A DNA stretch of 8,955 bases from JBMNOU01 sp050943215 (GTDB taxonomy: Bacteria; Bacillota; Clostridia; Christensenellales; SZUA-584): positions 1 through 8,955 of the forward strand of contig JBMNOU010000071.1 of assembly GCA_050943215.1 (NCBI GenBank), in the 5' to 3' direction. How positions within the stretch are numbered: position 1 is the stretch's first letter; the number at the start of each line of letters is the position of its first letter. The position numbers were made by a program, and so were the translations under genes. The notes beneath the pieces were generated by a model. That model was given only the letters and a program-made list of their open reading frames with translations. It searched no databases and was not told the origin of the DNA. Of the stretch, positions 1 to 5,428 are shown in pieces.

Positions 1-2
1 TG

Positions 3-455
3 GGCAGAACGCTCGCAGTGGCCGAGTCCTGTACGGGTGGCCGAATCTCCGAGCTTATAACACAGGTAGCCGGCTGTTCCGACTATTACAAAGGCTCTGT
101 CATATCCTACGCTAATGAGGTGAAAACCAACCTCCTCAGAGTACCTGCAGAAACAATTGAAACCTATGGTGCAGTAAGCGAAGAGACCGTAATAGCGATG
201 TCCACCGGATTGATCGGACTGCTTAACACCGATTATGCCATAGCTACGACCGGCGTAGCCGGACCTGGGGGCGGCACTCCTGATATTCCGGTAGGAACTG
301 CCTGGCTTGCAGTTGCCACAAAAGAGCGTGTAGTCACCCGAATGGTGAAATTTTCCTCGAACAGAGTGACCAATATAGAGAGATTTGCATCAAATGCTTT
401 AAATCTCCTTCGTCTGGAAATAGAGAAAGACGAGAATGTAGTGGGTAGTATGTAG
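3..455 (+). CDS. cinA: CinA-family protein, C-terminal PncC (NMN amidohydrolase) domain, 5' partial
   Basis: The PncC domain of CinA hydrolyses nicotinamide mononucleotide to nicotinate mononucleotide and ammonia in the cytoplasm, recycling pyridine nucleotides. The reading frame is open to the window edge and starts GRTLAVAESCTGG, the usual beginning of this domain, so the GTG at 18 is an internal Val and not a start. Visible marks are the ESCTGG motif with the probable nucleophilic Ser (visible residue 9), the SYANEVK segment with Tyr36 and Lys41 (the likely catalytic Lys), and the glycine-rich TTGVAGPGGGTPDIPVGT block. Whether the missing part is only a few residues (stand-alone PncC) or also the N-terminal COG1058 domain (full CinA) cannot be seen. 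Oddity: the last five residues, VVGSM, are encoded by the first heptamers of the repeat array at 438, and the TAG stop lies inside it. Family assignment is firm; the symbol is less so. Confidence 0.9.
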   Translation, partial: GRTLAVAESCTGGRISELITQVAGCSDYYKGSVISYANEVKTNLLRVPAETIETYGAVSEETVIAMSTGLIGLLNTDYAIATTGVAGPGGGTPDIPVGTAWLAVATKERVVTRMVKFSSNRVTNIERFASNALNLLRLEIEKDENVVGSM

Positions 456-486
456 TGTGGAGTCTGAAGTAGGTAGTTAGGGATAT
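438..486 (+). repeat. Heptamer array 1a, GTAGTNN type
   Basis: Seven consecutive 7-bp units sit in exact phase: GTAGTGG, GTAGTAT, GTAGTGT, GGAGTCT, GAAGTAG, GTAGTTA, GGGATAT. The first two and part of the third are still coding (VVGSM-stop of the CinA-family gene). After the array, 489-499 reads CGGGGTGCGAG, an 11-bp word found again at 1842-1852 in the second array. No hairpin terminator is visible after the CinA stop, so this array and the next fill the whole gap to the following gene. The function is unknown. Confidence 0.75.
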
Positions 487-498
487 TTCGGGGTGCGA

Positions 499-590
499 GA
501 TAATTAGCAATTAACAATTTAGAGCCAATGGCTGACGGCTAACAGCTAATAGCCAAGCCAAAAGCTAACAGCCAATGGCCAATAGCAATT
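499..590 (-). repeat. Heptamer array 1b, RGCYAAY type (GTTAGCY on minus strand)
   Basis: The core RGCY recurs at 523, 530, 537, 544, 551, then 556, 563, 570, 577 and 584 (AGCA). The spacing is 7 bp throughout except for one 5-bp step at 551-556. The AT-rich lead-in at 499-519 (GATAATT, AGCAATT, AACAATT) is also in 7-bp units. Read on the minus strand the words are GTTAGCT, GTTAGCC, GTCAGCC and ATTGGCT, so the orientation is opposite to array 1a. The array ends about 9 bp before the ATG at 599, so the translation start region of the next gene borders it. I saw no TAnnTTTG promoter within it. Confidence 0.7.
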
Positions 591-598
591 TTAGTATT

Positions 599-1762
599 AT
601 GAAAAGAACATTTGTATTTATTATGGCAGCAACGTTTATCGCAGCCTGTTCCACAAATCCCAAGGATGAGGCAGCCTCGAAAATCGATTCCATCTTTTCT
701 GAACTATTTCCGTCAGATGAGCCCGGTGCAGCAGTACTTGTCCTACAAGGTGATGAGATTATTTTTGACAAAGGTTACGGCATAGCCGACCTCGAGAGTG
801 GAGCAGCTATTGACGGCAATACATTTTTCAACATTGCCTCAGTATCAAAACAATTTACTGCCGTGGCTGCCCTACAACTTGCAGAACAGGGCAAGTTATC
901 ACTGGAAGATAACTTAAAAATGTATTTTCCGGAATATAAAGCCGATTTCTACGAAAAAATTCAAATCAAACATCTCCTCTCCCACTCCTCGGGTATTCCC
1001 GATGCACGAGACAGGAGCGATAAAGAACGCAATCTGATCGCTACTGAAGAGATTGTGATGCAGTATCTGCCTGACCTCGATTTCCTTCATTTTGAGCCGG
1101 GAACGGAATATGAATATATCAACCCTACATTCCTGATTGTTGCCTCGATTGTGGAGAAGGTATCAGGGATGCCATTTGCCGATTATGTTAAAGAGAATAT
1201 TCTCATTCCCGCAGGAATGGAAAAAACCCTCTTTTTTGAGGCAGATAAAGAGGACCTTATACCTAATATGGCCCATGGATATGAATATGAAGATGTCTCA
1301 AATATGCCCGAGGAGCGTACTGCAAGCGAGATAGATAAAGAAACTAAGAAAGAGTGGTACGAGTATGATTATGGTGAGGTCAACTTTTTCGCAACCAGGG
1401 CAGACGGCGGCATGTACACTTCAACCCATGAATTCGTACTATGGGAAAAAGCACTTCGCAACCATACGGTTCTTGGAGAAGAAATGCTGAATGCTGCACA
1501 TACGCCACAGATAAAGGTAAGCGGCAGCAAATTCAGCAGTTATCAAAACCGTCCCAATACCTGGTATGGATATGGCTGGTTTATAGAGCCTGCAACCGAG
1601 TCATCACCTCTGAAAATTTACCATACCGGCGATAACGGCGGATTTAAAATCCTGGCTGCACGTTATCCTGAGAGTAAAACTCTGGTTCTGGTATTTGCCA
1701 ACCGTGCAGACTTGAACCGTTATGCCGTAATGCAACAGATAGAAGAGGCATTGAGGCTTTAG
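599..1762 (+). CDS. Serine hydrolase lipoprotein, beta-lactamase class C / penicillin-binding-protein-like fold
   Basis: This is a 387-residue serine hydrolase of the Pfam Beta-lactamase family (class C beta-lactamases, DD-peptidases, EstB-type esterases). The substrate cannot be told from sequence. The three active-site motifs are present and ordered: S81-V-S-K84, Y173-I-N175 and H342-T-G344 (HTG replaces the KTG of true class C beta-lactamases, as is common in esterase or peptidase-like members). Residues 1-17 form a short SpII signal with lipobox IAAC, so mature Cys17 should be lipidated; the following STNPKDE is acidic and resembles a surface-export tail, but only weakly. Start choice: the ATG at 599 gives the signal peptide directly; the in-frame ATG at 575 would add eight residues encoded by repeat array 1b. 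No promoter is evident in the upstream repeat, so read-through from the CinA-family gene is possible. The TAG stop begins the second array. Confidence 0.88.
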   Translation: MKRTFVFIMAATFIAACSTNPKDEAASKIDSIFSELFPSDEPGAAVLVLQGDEIIFDKGYGIADLESGAAIDGNTFFNIASVSKQFTAVAALQLAEQGKLSLEDNLKMYFPEYKADFYEKIQIKHLLSHSSGIPDARDRSDKERNLIATEEIVMQYLPDLDFLHFEPGTEYEYINPTFLIVASIVEKVSGMPFADYVKENILIPAGMEKTLFFEADKEDLIPNMAHGYEYEDVSNMPEERTASEIDKETKKEWYEYDYGEVNFFATRADGGMYTSTHEFVLWEKALRNHTVLGEEMLNAAHTPQIKVSGSKFSSYQNRPNTWYGYGWFIEPATESSPLKIYHTGDNGGFKILAARYPESKTLVLVFANRADLNRYAVMQQIEEALRL

Positions 1763-1900
1763 TGTTACGGGGTACGTGGAATTGTTGCGGGGTACGAGTT
1801 ACGGGGTACGGAGAGTTGTAAGTGTTACGAGGTGAGTGGTACGGGGTGCGAGTTACGTGGTACAAGTTGCATGTTCTGAGTTCTGAGTTCTGAGTTCCGA
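1760..1900 (+). repeat. Heptamer array 2a, GTTACGG/GGTACGR and GTTCTGA types
   Basis: The array starts at the TAG stop of the serine hydrolase gene. A 13-14 bp double unit, GTTACGG-GGTACGA, recurs with small changes at 1764, 1784, 1798, 1824, 1838 and 1852 (offsets 20, 14, 26, 14, 14). From 1824 to 1900 there are eleven G-initial heptamers in unbroken phase, ending with GTTCTGA three times (1873, 1880, 1887) and GTTCCGA (1894). The word CGGGGTGCGAG at 1842-1852 is shared with 489-499. No coding role is plausible: the minus-strand frame through it is only a run of repeat-encoded residues. Confidence 0.8.
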
Positions 1901-1909
1901 GCAGCCTGC

Positions 1910-1942
1910 CACTACACATTACACACTACACACTACACACTA
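1910..1942 (-). repeat. Heptamer array 2b, CACTACA type (TGTAGTG on minus strand)
   Basis: Tandem 7-bp units are CACTACA (1910), CATTACA (1917), CACTACA (1924), CACTACA (1931) and a partial CACTA (1938-1942) whose last three bases are the complement of the TAG stop of the guanine deaminase gene. Read from that gene the array is TAG-TGT-GTAGTG, the same word as array 1a after the CinA stop. Arrays 2a and 2b meet at 1901-1909, GCAG-C-CTGC, a small perfect inverted repeat. No conventional terminator is visible for either convergent gene. Confidence 0.8.
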
Positions 1943-2413
1943 ATACTCCACCTTATCTTCTTTAGCCCTCCAGGATTCGAAAACCCGGAGGGCTTCTTTT
2001 TGTAAGAGAACCTCTGTTTTCAGACGTCGATCTTCCGGCTTTAGTTCGAGTTCCTCATATATGAAGGAGTCGTCGAAGCCGGCATCGGCAGCATCGTGCT
2101 TGTTGGCGGCATAATAGAGTTTATCGAGGTGAGCCCAATAGATGGCTCCGAGGCACATCGGACAGGGTTCACAGGAGGAGTAAATTTCGCATCCTTCGAG
2201 AACGAAGGTATCAAGCGCCTTACAGGCTGCACGAATTGCATTTACCTCTGCATGGGCTGTAGGGTCGTTTGAAGCAGTTACGCGGTTGCATCCCGTGGCC
2301 ACCACTTCTCCATCCTTTACGATTACCGCACCGAATGGACCTCCCCCATTTTTAATATTTTCAGCAGCGAGGTCAATGGCAAACCGCATGAATTTTTCCT
2401 GAATTTTTCTCAT
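1940..2413 (-). CDS. guaD: Guanine deaminase, B. subtilis GuaD type (CDA fold)
   Basis: This enzyme hydrolyses guanine to xanthine and ammonia in the cytoplasm, a purine salvage and catabolic step. The protein is 157 residues against about 156 for Bacillus subtilis GuaD. It has the zinc site of the cytidine deaminase fold, H54-A-E56 with P83-C-P-M-C87, and the GuaD-type segment AGFDDSFIY (111-119), which contains the Asp114 region linked to guanine binding. It ends in Glu-Tyr, like the Bacillus enzyme, whose C-terminal Tyr helps close the active site. These marks separate it from tRNA adenosine deaminase TadA and cytosine deaminases. The ATG shares one base with the TGA of the upstream transaldolase gene (TGATG at 2415-2411), which implies translational coupling. 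It is the last gene of a three-gene minus-strand operon, and its TAG stop is the first unit of repeat array 2b. Confidence 0.93.
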   Translation of the reverse strand: MRKIQEKFMRFAIDLAAENIKNGGGPFGAVIVKDGEVVATGCNRVTASNDPTAHAEVNAIRAACKALDTFVLEGCEIYSSCEPCPMCLGAIYWAHLDKLYYAANKHDAADAGFDDSFIYEELELKPEDRRLKTEVLLQKEALRVFESWRAKEDKVEY

Positions 2414-3069
2414 CAGCCTTCCATTTTCCTGGCATCCGCCACGAAGATTTCCACACCTTTATCTGTCAGAGGATGGTTGAGAAGACCCAGTATGGCCTTT
2501 AAAGGGCAAGTGGCGACGTCGGCACCCGCTTTCATACAGTCGATTATATGCTGTGTATGGCGAATTGAAGCTGCAAGCACCTGCGTCTGATAACCATAGT
2601 AGTTGAAAACATCTACGATTTCCTTAATTAGAGCAACTCCATCGCTCGAAATGTCATCCAGACGTCCTACAAAGGGAGAAACATAGGTGGCTCCCGCTTT
2701 TGCTGCAAGCAGCGCCTGTCCTACAGTAAAAACAAGGGTACAATTGGTCTTGACACCTTTTTCTGAGAAATACTTTACTGCACGAATGCCATCTTTAGTA
2801 CATGGAAGCTTGATAGTTATCTGCGGATGGAGAGCCGCAAGTTCCTCACCTTGACGGATCATATCGTCATATTCAGTACCGAAAACTTCCGCGCTTACGT
2901 CACCGTCAACAATCTCACATATCTGCTGATAGTGTGCTTTGATAGCGGCATCGCCCTTGATACCCTCCTTGGCCATAAGTGAAGGGTTGGTGGTAACTCC
3001 GTCCAGGACTCCGAGTGCCTGAGCCTCTTTGATCTGCTCCAGATTGGCAGTATCGATAAAAAATTTCAT
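2413..3069 (-). CDS. tal: Transaldolase, small TalC/Fsa subfamily
   Basis: Transaldolase moves a dihydroxyacetone unit from sedoheptulose 7-phosphate to glyceraldehyde 3-phosphate in the non-oxidative pentose phosphate pathway. The 218-residue (beta/alpha)8 barrel has the subfamily start FFIDTAN with Asp6, the GVTTNPS block (24-30), the Schiff-base Lys87 in IKLPCTKDG, the YVSPFVGRLDD block (129-139) and ASIRH (167-171). Two positions argue for transaldolase over fructose-6-phosphate aldolase: E. coli FsaA has Gln59 and Tyr131, while here the aligned residues are Glu61 and Phe133, as in the B. subtilis transaldolase. Automatic annotation may still call it fructose-6-phosphate aldolase. The gene lies 32 bp after the dipeptidase stop and overlaps guaD by one base, so it is probably cotranscribed with both. 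Confidence 0.92.
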   Translation of the reverse strand: MKFFIDTANLEQIKEAQALGVLDGVTTNPSLMAKEGIKGDAAIKAHYQQICEIVDGDVSAEVFGTEYDDMIRQGEELAALHPQITIKLPCTKDGIRAVKYFSEKGVKTNCTLVFTVGQALLAAKAGATYVSPFVGRLDDISSDGVALIKEIVDVFNYYGYQTQVLAASIRHTQHIIDCMKAGADVATCPLKAILGLLNHPLTDKGVEIFVADARKMEG

Positions 3070-3101
3070 ATCTGATAAAAATAATTTGTTGCAATAAAGG
3101 A

Positions 3102-4220
3102 TTACTCTTCGTCAGCAAACCTCTGGACTGCGTCCATCACACGGAAGAAATTGCCACCGGCAATCGCCTTGATTTCATGCTCCTTATATCCGCGCCTACG
3201 AAGTTCGATGATTATTCGCTGTATTTTGCTGATATCCTCGAGACCTTTAGGAGTGGTGTTTATACCGTCGAAATCACTGCCGAGTCCTACATGTTTAACG
3301 CCTACAAGACTGACTACATGGTCGATATGGTCCACGACCCTTTTGTAGGAGGGTTTCTTGACGGCGTTCATGGCGATGACGGACTTTTCAAGTTGCTTCT
3401 GAAGCTCAATATTGGATTTATCTTTCTGCCAGGCCTTGTCAGTTGCCTCAAAAATATCCTCCAGATCCCATATATCCGATGCTGCATACTCATTATCGAG
3501 AAAAGCGGGATAAAAATTGATCTGGATCACACCTCCCTTATCTGCCAAAGCTACGATCATTTCGTCGCTCATATTGCGGGGATGAGCAGCAAGAGCACGA
3601 CAACAGGAATGTGTAGCCACTACAGGTGCCTTGGAATAATTGAGGACATCCCAAAATGAGTCATCGGAGATATGTGATACGTCGATTAACATTCCCAGGC
3701 GGTTGCACTCTTCAATCACCTCTTTTCCAAAGGGACTTACGCCACCCCAGCGTTTCTCCTTTGAAGCGCAGGAGTCACAAATCTCATTATTGCCGGCGTG
3801 TGTCAATGTAAGATACCTTACACCCAGACGATAAAACATCCTGAGCATGGAGATATCCTTCTGTATCGGATCGCCATTTTCCATACCCAGGAAAATGGAG
3901 ATCAGTCCGTTCTTTTTATTGCGTTTGGCCTGTGCGGGAGTAGTGGCAAAAGCCACCTTGTCGGGATTCTGCTCAACCGCATCATACACACTCGATATAA
4001 GCTCGAAAGCCCTTCGGGTGGACTCATCCGGAGAGAGGGAGTTTGAGGTATAAATAGCGAAAAAAGAGCCGTTGACCCCTCCCTTTTTCATTTTTGCAAA
4101 ATCTACATGTGTAACGGGAAATTTACCCGTAGTATAGCCTTGCTGGACTGTCTGCCCGAAATCTGCGCCCTTGACCAGCATCAGCGGAGAGTCACAGTGG
4201 GAATCCAATAAGAATATCAT
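3102..4220 (-). CDS. Membrane dipeptidase-like metallopeptidase, family M19
   Basis: This is a zinc dipeptidase of the renal dipeptidase family (M19), which cleaves a range of dipeptides, often including those with a C-terminal D-residue. The 372 residues contain the binuclear metal ligands in order: H8-C-D10, the bridging Glu114 in GMENG, His183 in DVSH, His204 in ATHSCCR and Asp316 in GSDFDG. RNMSDE (215-220) is the usual substrate-side segment. I chose the ATG complementary to 4218-4220 because HxD normally lies within the first ten residues and because a longer frame starting at 4262 would begin inside the -7 promoter element. With this start there is no signal peptide, so it is probably cytoplasmic. 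It is the first gene of the operon with transaldolase and guanine deaminase. Substrate specificity is not predictable. Confidence 0.92.
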   Translation of the reverse strand: MIFLLDSHCDSPLMLVKGADFGQTVQQGYTTGKFPVTHVDFAKMKKGGVNGSFFAIYTSNSLSPDESTRRAFELISSVYDAVEQNPDKVAFATTPAQAKRNKKNGLISIFLGMENGDPIQKDISMLRMFYRLGVRYLTLTHAGNNEICDSCASKEKRWGGVSPFGKEVIEECNRLGMLIDVSHISDDSFWDVLNYSKAPVVATHSCCRALAAHPRNMSDEMIVALADKGGVIQINFYPAFLDNEYAASDIWDLEDIFEATDKAWQKDKSNIELQKQLEKSVIAMNAVKKPSYKRVVDHIDHVVSLVGVKHVGLGSDFDGINTTPKGLEDISKIQRIIIELRRRGYKEHEIKAIAGGNFFRVMDAVQRFADEE

Positions 4221-4259
4221 AAAAAATAAACAATTTTTTAAGGTTACATAAATAATTCT

Positions 4260-4290
4260 CAAATTTACAAATTATCGGGAAAATGTGCAA
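4260..4290 (-). promoter_or_regulatory. Bacteroidota -33/-7 promoter of the dipeptidase operon
   Basis: On the minus strand TTG (complement of 4288-4290) is followed after 20 bp by TAAATTTG (complement of 4260-4267), matching the Bacteroidota vegetative pattern TTTG-N19-21-TAnnTTTG. Transcription would start near 4252 and leave a leader of roughly 30 bases before the ATG at 4220. The -33 element lies inside the first TGCAAC copy of the divergent sigma-factor promoter. Confidence 0.6.
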
Positions 4291-4323
4291 CAGTTGCAAC
4301 AATTGGAGCAAAGCTCCGTCTTA
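4286..4323 (+). promoter_or_regulatory. ECF-type autoregulatory promoter of the sigma-factor operon
   Basis: TGCAAC at 4295-4300 is followed after exactly 16 bp by CGTCTTA at 4317-4323. An AAC-containing -35 and a CGTC -10 are the usual ECF sigma signature, so the sigma factor just downstream probably drives its own operon from here. A second TGCAAC lies at 4286-4291, nine bases upstream; together they form TGCAAC-A-GTTGCA, a perfect 13-bp inverted repeat (4286-4298) that could also bind a dimeric regulator. The spacer holds GGAGC-AAA-GCTCC (4305-4317). The predicted start near 4330 leaves only about 12 untranslated bases. Confidence 0.7.
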
Positions 4324-4341
4324 TAGATAGAAAAGAGAGTG

Positions 4342-4839
4342 ATGACACAGAAAGAGATCAAAAAGTTTTACGACACTCACTACAGGCGACTTTTCAATGC
4401 GAGTTACAGGATAGTAGGCAATGGTGCCGATGCTGAAGAGATAATGCATGATACGCTATTAAGATTTTTAGAGATGGAGAATCCACCTAAGGAACCTGCT
4501 CAAATATCTGCCTGGCTCATTCGCACCTGTATCAGAAGGTCCATTGACAGATTGAGGGTCATCAAAAGGGAACAGATTTTCAAAGAGAGTTATGAAGAAA
4601 CTGAAAGTCTTTCCGCAAAAGAGAGTGCTGAAGTGGCAATTTCCACAAAGGAAGAGGTAAAACGGGTTAAAGAGGCACTTGAAACAATGAAAGATCCCTA
4701 TCGGTTGGTTTTGACTCTCTCTCTTTTTGAGGGAATGGATTATCAGGAGATATCCCAAATAACGGGGCAGAAAGAGGTAACGATACGCTCCCAGGTTAGT
4801 AGAGGAAAGGCAATGCTTTTAAAAATATTGGAAAAATGA
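4342..4839 (+). CDS. ECF-family RNA polymerase sigma factor
   Basis: This is an extracytoplasmic-function sigma-70 factor of 165 residues, normal for the class. Region sigma-2 spans about residues 5-75 with the DAEEIMHDTLLRF helix (30-42) that binds core polymerase and the -10 element; a charged linker of about 30 residues follows; region sigma-4 spans about 105-163 with the helix-turn-helix YQEISQITGQKEVTIRSQVSRG (given in two parts as YQEISQITGQ and KEVTIRSQVSRG). I prefer the ATG at 4342 over the GTG immediately before it. The TGA stop overlaps the start of the next gene as ATGA, the usual sigma / anti-sigma coupling. The promoter at 4295-4323 has the ECF layout, which supports autoregulation. 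The exact ECF group cannot be assigned from reading alone. Confidence 0.93.
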   Translation: MTQKEIKKFYDTHYRRLFNASYRIVGNGADAEEIMHDTLLRFLEMENPPKEPAQISAWLIRTCIRRSIDRLRVIKREQIFKESYEETESLSAKESAEVAISTKEEVKRVKEALETMKDPYRLVLTLSLFEGMDYQEISQITGQKEVTIRSQVSRGKAMLLKILEK

Positions 4840-5381
4840 AAGAATTGGAGAACATAAGGAAAATGCTTGACGACATGGAGCCTGCAGAGGGCCATTTCGA
4901 GAGGTTTTTAGAGAAAGCCAATCCCGCTAAAAGGATTGAATTCCGCAGGAACACACGACGCAAACGAGTATTCTGGAAGGCGGTGCTCTTCCCTGTTGCA
5001 GCATCGATAATGATGATTTTTGGAGCCAATCTGCTTATCAAGACTATGAGCGTAAAGAGTGTGAGCTTCTCTAAGACCGTGGCAGTTATGGAAGATCCGC
5101 AGGATATCTACAATGCCTATATGGATGTGGTAAGAGAGAGTTATGAGCATCTGTCATCACTGACGGCTTATGCTCCCGATAACGGAGTAAGTGAACATTT
5201 CAACACTCTGGAAAGCATCACCTCCGAGTACATTCCCCTTATGGAAGTGCTTCCTGATGAGATGAGCGAGCAAGAAAAAGCCGAAGTACTCAAGGAATAT
5301 TACAACCGGAGGGTAGAAAGCGTAATCGAACTCAGGAAATATGTGGCATCGCTTACACACCGACGTATCCGTTACTTATAA
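4836..5381 (+). CDS. Putative single-pass membrane anti-sigma factor
   Basis: I do not recognise a named domain, but the layout is that of Bacteroidota anti-sigma factors encoded directly after their ECF gene. There is a short acidic cytoplasmic N-terminus with EPAEGHFERFLEK (15-27), a basic stop-transfer patch RRNTRRKR (37-44), one membrane segment at about 46-68, and a periplasmic region of about 110 residues that is rich in charged residues and predicted helical. The ATG overlaps the sigma stop by four bases (ATGA), which suggests fixed stoichiometry by coupled translation. The role as inhibitor of the preceding sigma factor is inferred from position and topology. No ZAS-type zinc motif (HxxxCxxC) is present. 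The C-terminal part might sense the envelope signal or contact the secreted GIN-domain protein encoded 47 bp downstream. Confidence 0.72.
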   Translation: MKELENIRKMLDDMEPAEGHFERFLEKANPAKRIEFRRNTRRKRVFWKAVLFPVAASIMMIFGANLLIKTMSVKSVSFSKTVAVMEDPQDIYNAYMDVVRESYEHLSSLTAYAPDNGVSEHFNTLESITSEYIPLMEVLPDEMSEQEKAEVLKEYYNRRVESVIELRKYVASLTHRRIRYL

Positions 5382-5428
5382 TATAATAGGAACAATCAAA
5401 ATAATTAGAACAATAAAAAACAACTGAA

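Noticed and set aside
18..20. GTG as start of the CinA-family gene
   Set aside because: The frame is open to the window edge and the preceding residues (GRTLA) fit the domain, so the gene is simply cut by the edge.
575..598. ATG at 575 as start of the serine hydrolase
   Set aside because: The eight extra residues come from the repeat array and would precede a good SpII signal peptide that starts at 599.
1769..1846. G-quadruplex from four GGGG runs (1769, 1789, 1803, 1843)
   Set aside because: Loops would be 16, 10 and 36 bases, too long for a canonical quadruplex; the G runs are explained by the repeat word.
1644..1919. Minus-strand 91-codon frame through the second repeat array
   Set aside because: Its sequence is a run of repeat-encoded TRTP/PRNT-like residues and it overlaps the end of the serine hydrolase gene; no start signal or family resemblance.
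1760..1942. CRISPR array
   Set aside because: Units are 7-14 bp, degenerate and contiguous without unique spacers of 30 bp or so, and there are no cas genes nearby.
3177..3659. Plus-strand 160-codon frame opposite the dipeptidase gene
   Set aside because: It lies wholly within a gene with all M19 metal ligands, has no recognisable protein features and is a shadow of that gene.
4305..4317. GGAGC-AAA-GCTCC hairpin as a transcription terminator
   Set aside because: The stem is only 5 bp, no T-run follows, no transcript is expected to end there, and it lies in the spacer of the ECF promoter.
5389..5418. Direct repeat of RGAACAATNAAA-like sequence before the GIN gene as an operator
   Set aside because: Two AT-rich copies 18 bp apart in a 47-bp gap may arise by chance, and no promoter elements accompany them.
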